DNA from: a bacterium
GTDB lineage: Bacteria > Sumerlaeota > Sumerlaeia > SLMS01 > JAHLLQ01
Reading direction: 5' to 3'
DNA length: 64,000 nucleotides
Assembly (NCBI GenBank): GCA_020444065.1
Contig: JAHLLQ010000002.1
Coordinates: 248,001 to 312,000 of the forward strand
Below are positions 8,636 to 17,111 of the stretch, piece after piece (positions within the stretch are counted from its first letter, which is position 1; each line of letters opens with the position of its first letter). The position numbers and the translations under genes were made by a program. Below the pieces are notes generated by a model. It did no database searches and had not been told where the DNA came from. It worked only from the letters and a program-made list of their open reading frames with translations.

Positions 8636-8663
8636 CGGGCGGTCTTCGTGTGAAGACCGCCCG
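8636..8663 (-). terminator. intrinsic terminator of the minor-pilin operon
   Basis: A perfect 12-bp stem (CGGGCGGTCTTC with GAAGACCGCCCG) with a 4-nt loop, followed on the minus strand by TTAGTATTTT. It lies about 40 nt after the stop codon at 8703. Confidence 0.8.
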
Positions 8664-8702
8664 CCTCGCTGGGTTGACCCCCCCAAATGGTTTACACAGG
8701 AC

Positions 8703-9275
8703 CTAGTTCCGTACGGTCAGCGTATCCATGTAGGTCAACTCTACCGGGTTGTTCCGAAGGTCTCGACCAGTGTCGGTGATCTTGACCTGGATGAACTTCC
8801 CGCTGCCGATCACGCGGAATTCCGCGTCAACGACGTCGTCCCAAGTGCGGGTTTGATTGCCCACAACGCTCCCATCGACCAGCTTCCCAGGGTCGGCGTA
8901 GTACAGTCGTCCATTGTTCGCATCGAAGTAGATCGAGCTATTGGTACCCGTGGCCTTCGAGGGATCCATGAACGTGATGGTTCTTCCCCAACCATCGGCG
9001 GTGAGATCCGTCACCGTGACACTGCCGAAACTCGCTGCGAGCAGGTGATTCCGCACGCGGTCCGCTGCGCGATAGGCACGACCCTGAGCCGGAATAACGG
9101 TCAGGCTCTGCCGTGCCTGTTTCGCGATTGCGATGCTGACATAGGCGACGAAGATTCCCACGGCTGTGAAAGCCGTCGAAGCAACCAGCATCTCGATGAA
9201 AGAGAAGCCCCGCCGACGGCTTCTCGCGAAGCGCCGGAACGGCCAGGTCATCACTCTATTCATTGTTCCAATCAT
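8703..9275 (-). CDS. minor pseudopilin, GspJ/PilW-like
   Basis: 190 residues. The leader ends RSRRRG-FSFIEMLVASTAF: cleavage after Gly23 would place Glu at +5, the hallmark of prepilin peptidase substrates. The hydrophobic helix runs ~24-50, then a short beta-rich domain. A strong GGAG lies 8 nt before ATG 9275. It is the last gene of a three-gene minus-strand operon (PilX-like, GspI/PilV-like, this one) closed by a terminator. The order and sizes match minor-pilin sets that initiate type IV pilus or type II pseudopilus assembly; GspJ versus PilW cannot be decided here. Confidence 0.75.
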   Translation of the reverse strand: MIGTMNRVMTWPFRRFARSRRRGFSFIEMLVASTAFTAVGIFVAYVSIAIAKQARQSLTVIPAQGRAYRAADRVRNHLLAASFGSVTVTDLTADGWGRTITFMDPSKATGTNSSIYFDANNGRLYYADPGKLVDGSVVGNQTRTWDDVVDAEFRVIGSGKFIQVKITDTGRDLRNNPVELTYMDTLTVRN

Positions 9276-9290
9276 TTTGCTTCTCCTATC

Positions 9291-9761
9291 TCACGGTGCC
9301 AGGAGCGTCGTGATCATAACTTGCTGATAGTCCTCAGGACTGTCGGCCTTTCGGCCGGCCCCGCGCCACTGAACGCGTGCCTTTGCGACGACCAGTTTGC
9401 GTTCGTTGATCGGGGTCGTCGCGGCAGTACCATCCGTGTTGTAGAACCGAAGCGTTATCGACTCGGCGAGAACGTCGTCATCCGTCGATACCGTGCCCCG
9501 GTCATCAAGGGTTACAACCGGATCGAGCGGGACGTCATTCTTCGTGTACGTGATCGGAGCCAGCGAGAAGAACGGCGTACGCTTCGTTTCCTCGATGACC
9601 TCCGCCGCAGCACGCATCGCGGAGTTGCGCTCCTTGATGTTCTGCTGAATGACGACGCCATACGTGATTCCGGCCACAATCGCCAGGCCGACGATGGCGA
9701 CGATTCCAACCGTGACCATGACCTCGATCAGTGTGAAGCCTCTGGCCCTTAGAAAGTTCAT
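9291..9761 (-). CDS. minor pseudopilin, GspI/PilV-like
   Basis: 156 residues from ATG 9761, which overlaps the preceding stop as ATGA and has GGAGG upstream. The leader MNFLRARG-FTLIEVMVTVGIVAIVGLAIVAG is a classic class III signal (cleavage after Gly8, Glu at +5). The globular part is small, with a long N-terminal helix (KERNSAMRAAAEVIEETKR) and a C-terminal strand region (KLVVAKARVQWRG). It is translationally coupled to the PilX-like gene and followed 15 nt later by the GspJ/PilW-like gene. It presumably joins a pseudopilus tip complex. Confidence 0.8.
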   Translation of the reverse strand: MNFLRARGFTLIEVMVTVGIVAIVGLAIVAGITYGVVIQQNIKERNSAMRAAAEVIEETKRTPFFSLAPITYTKNDVPLDPVVTLDDRGTVSTDDDVLAESITLRFYNTDGTAATTPINERKLVVAKARVQWRGAGRKADSPEDYQQVMITTLLAP

Positions 9762-11740
9762 CCTGCAGCCTCCTCGTCCACGGCTTCTTCGCCCGTAGAC
9801 TGTCGGATTTCCCAAAGCGTGCGGCGCACGATGGATTGATTGATGTCCATCCAGCGGCCGTCCTTCATCCGGTAGTCGTACCAGACATCCGGACCGCCAT
9901 TGGAACCGTACCCGCGATCGGCAAACACGCTGCCGTAGACTGTGCGGTTACCCTTACAATCGATCTGCCCCCATGTATAGAGAAGACCGTTGTGGGAGAT
10001 CTTAAACTGCTTTGCCTCATCGTTGGTCGGCGAGCTTCCATCGGGCCGGGTCACGTATTCCACGCCGTCCTCGTCGAGAATCTCGTCGTAGCCAGGCGGA
10101 TTGCCTTGGCCGACAAAGGTCAGGTTCGCCGCCACCAGCATGGCGCCGCGACTGTGAACGCCGCCGCCGCCTTCCTGGATCGTCGACATGTTGCTGCCAT
10201 CGCCCATCGGGGGGCGGCTGAAGTAGGTGGAATCGATGACGGGAACGCCATGCTCATCCTTCGGCCCCGGATTCCCATTCGCATCCGTCGGGATCGTATC
10301 GATGAAGGCGAACTTCTCATCGAAGTTGTTGTAGTTGGGATCGTCGGGCTCGATTCCGAACCAGCCCGCCCAATCTTTGCCGACCATCTGGCCGTAATCC
10401 GAACTGCTTGGATCCTTCTCGATTCCGTAAATCGTTCCATCGGAATCGGTGAAGTAGTAGGGGAGGCCGGCCATTAGGAAAAACTTCTTCCATTCGCCGT
10501 AGTCGTACTCCGGCCAGTTGATGTTCTGGTTCTGCAGGAGATTCTCATAATCCGGGGGCGAGCTGCAGTTGCTTCCACCACCGGGCGCTCCGCCGCCGCC
10601 AGGCGTCGGCTTCTTCTTGTCGACAGACTTCTCCGCACAGTTGGCGCAAAGATCTGCCATATAGTAGGGCATCTCGTATTGCACTTCATCCGAAGCCGGG
10701 GCGGTCGTCGCGTAGCCGGTGCATTCGCGACCGTCTGCGTAGTTGTCATGCTCGTCGCGCAGCCAGCCCTCGGTCCGGACACGGAACCACGGGTCTTCGG
10801 TCTGGTTCGTGATTGAATTGCCATTACCGTTCGTCCAGAAATTCGGCGGCAACTCGATATCCTGATGAGCGATCAAATCGCCCCAATGGACGTTGTACTG
10901 CCCGGCGAACTCGACGCCGGTGCGGGAGACAATCGCGCCGGGCGACGCCAGATTCAGCGTCGGATTCATGGTCAGCAGCATCTCGACCGTCACGTTGATG
11001 TTGCCGCGCCTCTCGCCCGTTGTACCCGTCGCCACGACCTTTGTAATCACGCGCGTGTCGGTGGGCAGCTCGTCCTGGAAGTCGCTCGGATGGACCAACT
11101 GGAGCTTCGTGACGTATGCCAGGCGAGCCTGGCCATCAAGGATCTGAAGGACCGACGGCGGCAGATCCAGATCCTGGACGTCAACCGCATCGCTGAATTC
11201 CCACGTGGTCGTCGGGATCTTGCTCGTCAGGCTGACTTGGACATTACTTCCGGCCAGTTCGTCCTGGAAGTAGGTCCATTGTGTGATGACAGGTTCGGCC
11301 CCGGAAACCAGGTTCCCGTTCCCATCAAGAACGGGCAGGCCATCCTTGTCGACCGGATCGCCGTACGAGTTCGTGTCGTATCCGAGGATGTAGGGCTCGA
11401 ACAGCGAGTAGTCGCCCGGGTGGAGTCCCGGATGCTCGAGGCCGTACGGGCTTGTTGCCTCATCATCGTAATCGTTCGGCACGGGGAAGTCGTCCACAGC
11501 GGCGACGAAATTATCGGGGTTGTTGAACCAGTCGACGATCTGCTCGACCCCCGATTCGGCCGAGTAAAAAGCATAGAGACGCGCGCGGTCGCGCACGGAG
11601 GCGCGCTGCGCAGTGGTTACGTAGCCCAGCCAGGAGACCGTCGACGCGCCCGCCAGCGAGATGAGGATAATCGAGTAAAGAAGGACAGATCCCTTCCGCC
11701 TCATAGTGTTCGGGCGTGGTCTGCGAGTCAGAAGCTTCAT
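9758..11740 (-). CDS. large PilX-like pseudopilin/pilus-assembly protein
   Basis: 660 residues from ATG 11740 (GGAG about 10 nt upstream; the frame is open beyond this into the promoter region). MRRKG then SVLLYSIILISLAGASTVSWLGYV, followed by RARLYAFYSAESGVEQIVDWFNNPDNF, aligns closely with the 6330-8114 protein, with Gly17 in the same position. The two also share YGxxxKIPTxTxE, PWFxxRTEG and DYENLxQxQN blocks. This copy has an extra linker with CANC, a Gly/Pro-rich stretch and a further Cys, absent from the paralogue. It heads the minor-pilin operon. Confidence 0.7.
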   Translation of the reverse strand: MKLLTRRPRPNTMRRKGSVLLYSIILISLAGASTVSWLGYVTTAQRASVRDRARLYAFYSAESGVEQIVDWFNNPDNFVAAVDDFPVPNDYDDEATSPYGLEHPGLHPGDYSLFEPYILGYDTNSYGDPVDKDGLPVLDGNGNLVSGAEPVITQWTYFQDELAGSNVQVSLTSKIPTTTWEFSDAVDVQDLDLPPSVLQILDGQARLAYVTKLQLVHPSDFQDELPTDTRVITKVVATGTTGERRGNINVTVEMLLTMNPTLNLASPGAIVSRTGVEFAGQYNVHWGDLIAHQDIELPPNFWTNGNGNSITNQTEDPWFRVRTEGWLRDEHDNYADGRECTGYATTAPASDEVQYEMPYYMADLCANCAEKSVDKKKPTPGGGGAPGGGSNCSSPPDYENLLQNQNINWPEYDYGEWKKFFLMAGLPYYFTDSDGTIYGIEKDPSSSDYGQMVGKDWAGWFGIEPDDPNYNNFDEKFAFIDTIPTDANGNPGPKDEHGVPVIDSTYFSRPPMGDGSNMSTIQEGGGGVHSRGAMLVAANLTFVGQGNPPGYDEILDEDGVEYVTRPDGSSPTNDEAKQFKISHNGLLYTWGQIDCKGNRTVYGSVFADRGYGSNGGPDVWYDYRMKDGRWMDINQSIVRRTLWEIRQSTGEEAVDEEAAG

Positions 11741-11783
11741 GGCACACTCTCCATTAGAGCGGAGTATCGTTTCCCAATCCAGA

Positions 11784-11811
11784 AGGGTACAAAACCCCTT
11801 CGGAATGTCAA
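11784..11811 (-). promoter_or_regulatory. candidate sigma70 promoter of the minor-pilin operon
   Basis: On the minus strand a perfect TTGACA (11811-11806) is followed after 16 nt by TACCCT (11789-11784), a weak -10. The predicted start near 11777 would give a 37-nt leader before ATG 11740. Confidence 0.4.
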
Positions 11812-11841
11812 ATGCCATTAGGCTTGAGATCTTTTACATTT

Positions 11842-11860
11842 TCGGAAAAACTTTTTCCGA
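11842..11860. promoter_or_regulatory. 19-bp perfect palindrome upstream of the pilin operon
   Basis: TCGGAAAAACTTTTTCCGA is fully symmetric about the central C. It lies about 65-83 bp upstream of the predicted pilin-operon start, a usual activator position, and about 340 bp upstream of the divergent sigma factor gene. A dimeric regulator site is the simplest reading. Confidence 0.4.
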
Positions 11861-12199
11861 CTTGGGAGGGAGAGGAAGAGCGAGGAATCGGATGGGGCGG
11901 CGTTTCGTTTCTCAGGAACAAATTGCCGCGCGCTTCGAGTGGGGATTGACCCGCATCCTCTGCTTTCTCATTGTGGGGCCGGTGACGCTTTTCTGTGCAG
12001 GTGTGTGAAGAATTCTTCCCACTTGCGTCAGGCCTTTTCCGGCGTTGGCCGCGATGGTCCCTGAATCTGCAAGAGGCAGGCCGTTCGCGAGGTTTTTTGG
12101 AGGGCAAGGCATTGGGATTTCTTGCTTTCTGTTGCGGGAAAATCGCGTGAAAAAAAATTCTTCGCTCATGGCATTAACCGAATGAAAGGGCACGAACGG
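11861..12199. other. intergenic region upstream of the sigma factor gene
   Basis: No convincing gene. It holds a second palindrome, GAAGAATTCTTC (12007-12018), and an A-tract with TTCTTCGC just upstream of the sigma factor start (about 12150-12166). No strong -35/-10 pair was found for the plus-strand operon, which could fit autoregulation by its own ECF sigma factor. Confidence 0.4.
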
Positions 12200-12790
12200 A
12201 TGCGAGAGTCGGATAGCCCGGCCATCAGCCCCGAACTCTTTGTGCGCTTTCAGGCCGGCGATGCCGAGGCAATGAAGGCTGTTGTCCAGGCATATCGCAA
12301 GCGGCTGATCGGCTTTATCCGGCTCTTTACCTGGAGCCGGGAGATCGCCGAAGAGATCGCTCAGGAGGTGTTTCTGACCACCTTCCAGGACCGTCGGAAG
12401 ATCCACGGTCCGGCGAAGATCAGGCCCTGGTTGTTCACCATCGCACGGCGGAAGATCGCGCGTGAGATGGGCAAGGGGAAGTACAAGGCGGAGATCGCCG
12501 TCGAAGGCGACGTGCTCTGTCAACTTGCCCTCGAAGTGCCGCCCCAGCAGCTTGGCGACCTGCAAGTGCAAGAACTCGGATTGCATTTGCGGCAAGCGCT
12601 GGACAACCTTCGGCCAAAGGAACGAGAAGTCCTGATGCTTCGCTTCTTCGGTGACCTGCAGATCAAGGAAATTGCTGCAGTTATGGACATTCCGATGGGG
12701 TCGGTGGGCGTAAACATCAGCAGGGCGTTGGCAAAGGTTCGGAAGCATTTGGAGGAACAAGGACTAAGATTCGAGGACTTCGTTTCATGA
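12200..12790 (+). CDS. ECF-family RNA polymerase sigma factor
   Basis: About 196 residues from ATG 12200 (GAAAGGG about 9 nt upstream; the in-frame ATG 12182 has no ribosome-binding site). Region 2 covers MKAVVQAYRKRLIGFIRLF through REIAEEIAQEVFLTTFQ and RPWLFTIARRKI. Region 4 is LRPKEREVLMLRFFGDLQIKEIAAVMDIPMGSVGVNISRALAKVRKHL. The absence of regions 1 and 3 and the short length define the ECF class. The gene overlaps the next by four bases (ATGA). A FecR-like membrane protein directly downstream suggests a cell-surface signalling pair controlling this operon or the divergent pilin operon. Confidence 0.9.
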   Translation: MRESDSPAISPELFVRFQAGDAEAMKAVVQAYRKRLIGFIRLFTWSREIAEEIAQEVFLTTFQDRRKIHGPAKIRPWLFTIARRKIAREMGKGKYKAEIAVEGDVLCQLALEVPPQQLGDLQVQELGLHLRQALDNLRPKEREVLMLRFFGDLQIKEIAAVMDIPMGSVGVNISRALAKVRKHLEEQGLRFEDFVS

Positions 12791-13596
12791 GCGCGCACGA
12801 CGATAACAAGGACAGGCAACTGGGTCACTACCTGGAACGACTGGGTGAAGCCTGGGCCGGGCGAGCCGACGCCAGCGACGAGTTCGTTGCGCGTTTCGAG
12901 GCTCGCCTGACCATGGAGCGGACCCGCCCGAGCGCTCGGATTCTGTCTGTCCCCGGACTCGTTCGTTGGTCCGCCGCGGCGGCCACCACCATCGCTGCGT
13001 GCATTGCCTTGATCTTCGTGTTGACCCCGATCGGCGACGGCCGGATCGGAGCCGTCGCATACGGCCAGGGCGACTTCGCCGCAAGCGGCTCCAAGTCCCA
13101 GGCTCGCCTCGTCGGGAACTCCTCGTTGATCACCGGAGAAGATGGTCGCGCAATGGCCACTCTGGATGATGAACGGGTGGCTCTGTTTATTGATCAGAAT
13201 TCCAGTATACGCCTAAATTCGGAAGAAAAGGTCAACTTGACCCGTGGTAGGGTCTGGATTAGCGTCGAACCAAATTCCGGATTTTTTGCCGTCGAGACGC
13301 CGGATTGTGTCGTAGAAGTGAAAGGAACGACCTTCGGGGTTGAGATCGGCGAGAACGGTACAGAGGTTGCTCTAGCAAGCGGAGAAGTCTGGCTCGCCCA
13401 AGGGAAGCATTTCACGCGAATGTCGGCGGGATCGATTGCGAAAATCGCAAAAGATTCCGAGCCGGAGTTGATGCGGGCTAACGGAGATTTGGTACCGACG
13501 TGGGCACTCGATCTATACGCGAACGCCGAAGCGGCTCGTGCCGCCGAATTCTTCCCCTCCGCCGCTCCCGGCGTGCGGGGTCGGCCTTCACGCTGA
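12787..13596 (+). CDS. FecR-domain membrane protein, probable regulator of the sigma factor
   Basis: 269 residues: a cytoplasmic N-terminus of about 58 residues, one transmembrane helix (~59-80, SAAAATTIAACIALIFVLTP), then a periplasmic FecR-like domain. The FecR part is visible as ATLDDERVALFIDQNSSIRL, LTRGRVWISVE, FAVETPDCVVEVKGTTFGVEI and EVALASGEVWLAQG. Proteins of this layout act as anti-sigma factors or signal relays for ECF sigmas; the coupled position after one supports this. No zinc-binding HxxxCxxC is visible in the N-terminus. The last 97 nt overlap the next gene in another frame. Confidence 0.8.
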   Translation: MSAHDDNKDRQLGHYLERLGEAWAGRADASDEFVARFEARLTMERTRPSARILSVPGLVRWSAAAATTIAACIALIFVLTPIGDGRIGAVAYGQGDFAASGSKSQARLVGNSSLITGEDGRAMATLDDERVALFIDQNSSIRLNSEEKVNLTRGRVWISVEPNSGFFAVETPDCVVEVKGTTFGVEIGENGTEVALASGEVWLAQGKHFTRMSAGSIAKIAKDSEPELMRANGDLVPTWALDLYANAEAARAAEFFPSAAPGVRGRPSR

Positions 13597-14237
13597 TCGA
13601 ACTGCTCGTTGTCGTTGCCATCATTGCAATCCTGGCAGCCATCGCGGTGCCGAACTTCCTCGAAGCGCAAACCCGGGGAAAGGTCGCAGCTGCCCAGTCT
13701 AACATTCGGACGATAACAGGCGCGCTCGAGGCTTTTGCCGTGGACAACAATCGGTATCCCGCCACCCAACCGGTCGTGCCGGGGGATCCGCTGGCTCTGT
13801 TATCGGACTTCCAACTGTCGGCCCTCACCACACCCATTTCGTACATCTCGCCTGGTGCCTTCCACGATCCTTTCGGGACCGTGCGGGCGCGGGCGGCGTT
13901 CCCGAACAAGCGGGACGTGAACCGCGGCGGCGACTTTCCGACGCTGACGCAACCCAATGAGCAACGGAGCTTGCTGTACTACCATTACCCGTCTTTGTCC
14001 CAACGTCTGAACGTCGAGGAGATTAACATCTTTGGGGCCTCGGTGATCAGCATTGGGCCGGACATCCAGGATTCACTTGGTGCCTATCGCCCGTTCAGCG
14101 CCGCATTCTTCGTGAATGAGTTGCAGGACGAGGGGATTCGCCATCCGGTGGATACCATGTATGATCCGACGAATGGGACGGTCAGTATTGGAGATATCGG
14201 CGGTTACACTGGGGAAGCCCGCCGGTTTCGCGAGTGA
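13500..14237 (+). CDS. GspG-like major pseudopilin
   Basis: 245 residues, probably from GTG 13500 (GGAG upstream), overlapping the FecR-like gene by 97 nt. The prepilin signature is RRAGSAFTLIELLVVVAIIAIL followed by AAIAVPNFLEAQTRGKVAAAQSN, typical of GspG-type pseudopilins; cleavage after Ala30 would place Glu at +5. The C-terminus has DPFG, then SVISIGPD, then YDPTNGTVSIGDIGGY, the motif order that replaces the calcium-binding end of GspG in some lineages. The same order recurs in the four secreted proteins at 20488-28623. Encoding next to a sigma/FecR pair and a large secreted propeller is unusual. Confidence 0.8.
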   Translation: MGTRSIRERRSGSCRRILPLRRSRRAGSAFTLIELLVVVAIIAILAAIAVPNFLEAQTRGKVAAAQSNIRTITGALEAFAVDNNRYPATQPVVPGDPLALLSDFQLSALTTPISYISPGAFHDPFGTVRARAAFPNKRDVNRGGDFPTLTQPNEQRSLLYYHYPSLSQRLNVEEINIFGASVISIGPDIQDSLGAYRPFSAAFFVNELQDEGIRHPVDTMYDPTNGTVSIGDIGGYTGEARRFRE

Positions 14238-16798
14238 TGTCTGAAATACGCGCTTTGCTTTTCTCCGCGCTCCTCTTGTCATCGCCTGCGCTGGCGGACA
14301 CGCTTGAGTTGTACGCGGGATTGACTCCCCAGCACGCAGTGGCCGCGGACTTCAACCGCGACGGCCGCATGGATTTGGCTGTCGCCTCAACGTTCGACGA
14401 TTCGGTCACGATCATCCATCGGACGGGCTCGGGGAATTACGTAACCACCCAGACGATCATGGTCGGCGCAAATTCCTTCCCGCCCTCGAACTTCCCGCGT
14501 TTTCTGACGATCGGGGACTTCAACAACGACGGGGCCGCCGATCTGACGGTGATCTGCTCCGGCAACTACGCTTTCTCTTACGAGCCCAGCATTCAGACGT
14601 TGATGAATGATGGGAACGGACTCTTCCTTCCGGTCCAGCCGAGTGCCGTAACCCCTATCTTCGATTCACCCCTGATGCCCGTTCAGATGGTTGTTGGCCA
14701 GTTCACGAACGACAGCCTGGACGATGTTGCGTTGGCGAATCTGAACAGCGGAACGATTCGCATCCTGGCCGGCGACGGAGCCGGGCGATTCGCAATCGGG
14801 CCAGAGATCGACCTGGCCAGCACCTCCGATGGCCCATACGATCTGGCCGTGGCAGATCTCGATCACGATGGCCTGGACGACCTGGTGGCTGTGACCGAAG
14901 GCGATTGCTACGTCGTGCGCCAGTCCCCCGCTGGTGTTTTCAACTCCCCTGTGGCCTATTCAGTTCCTGCCGGAGCGGCGCAGTTCCATGCCGTGTACCT
15001 CGACGACTACGATCAAGACGGCCAATGGGATGCCGCTATCGCCGATCGGAACAGCCGCGTGGTGCGGTTGTTCGGGATTGATGCCGTCGGCGGGACGCTT
15101 GGCAACGATGTGTTGAACGATGCCTCCTTGAATGGCTGCTCCGATATCCTGAGCATCAATTGGGATGGAGACTGGAAGCCCGATATCGCCGTGGCGAATC
15201 TCGACGGCGATACCGTGACGGTCTTTGGCTCCGAAGGGCTCGTGGACGTTATTCCGACCGCCCTTGAGCCGCGCCGCATCGAATCGGCCGACATGGACGG
15301 GAACGGCCGCCTTGACCTTATTACTGCAAACGAAGGCGACGAGTCCGTCTCGTCCAACCCGGACGTGAATATCATTCTCAACGCGGGCTCGCTTCATGAG
15401 CCCGGCAGCGCGATTCGTCGTGGCCAGTTGCCCGTTGCAGGTCGCCTCGGGCTGCGCCTTTACCGGCCGCACGCTCTCGGCGTGGGATCGCCGACGCGGG
15501 TCTGGGCGGTTGAGAACTCACGCCGCGCGATCCAGGAGTTCAACCCCAGCCCGAACCTGAACGCGAATCTCGCTGCCCGTCTTGGCGATCGTCTCGAATT
15601 CGATTTCGATATTGCCGGCTTGGCGATGCTCGACCACCGTGAAGGTTTCGTGGTCGAGCGCTGGGCCGGTCGAATTCACGATTTCACTGTTGCCGCAGGA
15701 ATCCAGAGCACCGTGACCTTGGCAGAAACGCCCGGCGATCTTGGCTTCGCGGGGTTGGCTCGCGATCCGGCGACCGGCGACTTCTATGTCTCCGATCCTT
15801 CCTCAGGCAGTATCCTTCGATTCGATTCCACCGGAACTCTGCTCGGCTCGTTCTCTCTTGGCGGCGTGCCGGCAGGCGCCATGGCATGGATGCCGGCAAA
15901 CAGTCGGCTTTACGTCGTTCAGCCAGGACGAACACAGGTTCGAGCATACGATGCGGCCGGCACCTTGGATGCAGCCGCCAGCTTCGATCTCGGCGCGTCG
16001 GGAAGCATCCTGCAGAATGAAGGCCTTGCCGGTGTCGGCAAGGTCTCGAACAAAGATGAGCTCTATCTACTGACTACGAATGGGATTCTTGCGCACGCGA
16101 GTCTTGACGGAACGATCCAGGATGTTGTGTCCATCTCGCCAGCCTCGGAAGTCATCGCCATGACTTATGATACGACGAACGGGCTATTGTTCGCGCTCGG
16201 TAACGATGCCCACGTCACAGAGATGAGCGTCACGACATCGGACGATGGGCGCCTCTACTCGCTGTGGCCCGCGGTGGTTGCAGACCCGACGTTTGTCCCC
16301 GCTGGAATCGCCTACGACTCGATCTCTGAGAATTTCCTCGTCAGCGACCGGACAGCGCCTCGGTATGCGCGCTTCGCTTCCAACGGGAACTTCCTTGGAT
16401 TCGAAGATTACAGTTCGACAATCGACGTTGCCGTTTCCGGCGGTTTCGATCTGGATGTTCAGACGGGTGACATGTTCCTGCGTGACGTTCTCGGAGTCGA
16501 GGCGACAACGACGGCGGATTCGTACCCCGTTCCTCGCTCGCCCATTACCGACCTCGCTTATCGGATGGGTTCGGTAGCTGTCGGTCTTCCGAATCCAAGC
16601 GAGGCTCTCGTGATCCCGACCAACGGTGTCGACGAGCCCTACGGCGTGAATTTGCCCGAGATCTTCCTGGGCGGCGGGCTGGCTTTCATCGACGACAACA
16701 CCATTCTTCACCTTGGAACGGTCAACGCCGAACACATGACCGCCCTGATTGTCGCTCCGCCGGACCCGACAGGCGTTTCTGACTGGTCCCTTTACTAA
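14237..16798 (+). CDS. secreted beta-propeller protein with FG-GAP/VCBS-like and NHL-like repeats
   Basis: About 853 residues from ATG 14237 (GTG 14234 also possible), overlapping the pilin stop. The signal peptide ends SSPALA. Residues ~36-365 carry about seven repeats of the form ADFNRDGxxDLAVA (for example GDFNNDGAADLTV, ADLDHDGLDDLVAV, ADMDGNGRLDLITA), typical calcium-binding FG-GAP/VCBS blades. Residues ~480-760 form a second set of NHL/SMP-like repeats such as GLARDPATGDFYVSDPSSGSILRFD and GIAYDSISENFLVSD. It is the last gene of the sigma-FecR-pilin operon and is followed by a terminator. A surface-exposed binding role or a pilus-associated substrate is inferred. Confidence 0.75.
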   Translation: MSEIRALLFSALLLSSPALADTLELYAGLTPQHAVAADFNRDGRMDLAVASTFDDSVTIIHRTGSGNYVTTQTIMVGANSFPPSNFPRFLTIGDFNNDGAADLTVICSGNYAFSYEPSIQTLMNDGNGLFLPVQPSAVTPIFDSPLMPVQMVVGQFTNDSLDDVALANLNSGTIRILAGDGAGRFAIGPEIDLASTSDGPYDLAVADLDHDGLDDLVAVTEGDCYVVRQSPAGVFNSPVAYSVPAGAAQFHAVYLDDYDQDGQWDAAIADRNSRVVRLFGIDAVGGTLGNDVLNDASLNGCSDILSINWDGDWKPDIAVANLDGDTVTVFGSEGLVDVIPTALEPRRIESADMDGNGRLDLITANEGDESVSSNPDVNIILNAGSLHEPGSAIRRGQLPVAGRLGLRLYRPHALGVGSPTRVWAVENSRRAIQEFNPSPNLNANLAARLGDRLEFDFDIAGLAMLDHREGFVVERWAGRIHDFTVAAGIQSTVTLAETPGDLGFAGLARDPATGDFYVSDPSSGSILRFDSTGTLLGSFSLGGVPAGAMAWMPANSRLYVVQPGRTQVRAYDAAGTLDAAASFDLGASGSILQNEGLAGVGKVSNKDELYLLTTNGILAHASLDGTIQDVVSISPASEVIAMTYDTTNGLLFALGNDAHVTEMSVTTSDDGRLYSLWPAVVADPTFVPAGIAYDSISENFLVSDRTAPRYARFASNGNFLGFEDYSSTIDVAVSGGFDLDVQTGDMFLRDVLGVEATTTADSYPVPRSPITDLAYRMGSVAVGLPNPSEALVIPTNGVDEPYGVNLPEIFLGGGLAFIDDNTILHLGTVNAEHMTALIVAPPDPTGVSDWSLY

Positions 16799-16856
16799 GA
16801 CACCAGTCCGCCAGCCCAAACGGGTGCCGATCAAAAAGAACCACTGAAGACGACGC

Positions 16857-16880
16857 AAAAAGGGCCTCTTGGCCCTTTTT
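16857..16880 (+). terminator. intrinsic terminator of the sigma-FecR-pilin operon
   Basis: AAAAAGGGCC (16857-16866) and GGCCCTTTTT (16871-16880) form a perfect 10-bp stem around TCTT, ending in a T run. It is symmetric enough to work on either strand. Confidence 0.85.
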
Positions 16881-17001
16881 GTTCATTCTGGCCCCGTTGC
16901 GTCATGCAACTGTGTCAGTCGTGCATCGGAAGTTGCCCGTGCCTTCAATAGCAAATGCTTCAAAATCAGCAATCTATACTCCTCGTCATAGCAAAACGGA
17001 A

Positions 17002-17017
17002 TGGCACGTTCTGCGCG
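17002..17017 (+). promoter_or_regulatory. candidate sigma54 promoter for glnA
   Basis: TGGCACGTTCTGCGCG keeps the -24 TGGCACG block intact, with 10 bp between the invariant GG and GC; the -12 block reads GCGC instead of TTGC. It lies about 95 nt upstream of the glnA ATG. sigma54 control of glnA is well known in proteobacteria but unproven for this lineage. The rest of 16881-17111 shows nothing else. Confidence 0.35.
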
Positions 17018-17111
17018 TTTTGGCTCGCGGCACCCGAGCGGAACTACTGGTCCGAAGGAGACAGCCACCAGGCCGCCGGTCCCCATTCCAACACTGTAAG
17101 GTTTCTTTCCC

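Larger units (their letters stand above)
8115..8702. other. 588-nt intergenic region
   Basis: Holds a terminator (8636-8663) and copy B of the 62-bp repeat (8472-8533). Between them and the PilX-like start the base composition is lower in G+C, with T- and A-rich runs near 8380-8460. A minus-strand reading frame of 84 codons (8227-8481) starts with TTG, lacks a ribosome-binding site and resembles nothing I know, so I do not call it. Confidence 0.5.

Noticed and set aside
8130-9752. 540-codon plus-strand open frame
   Set aside because: It runs antisense through two prepilin genes with good FTLIE/FSFIE signals and their terminator.
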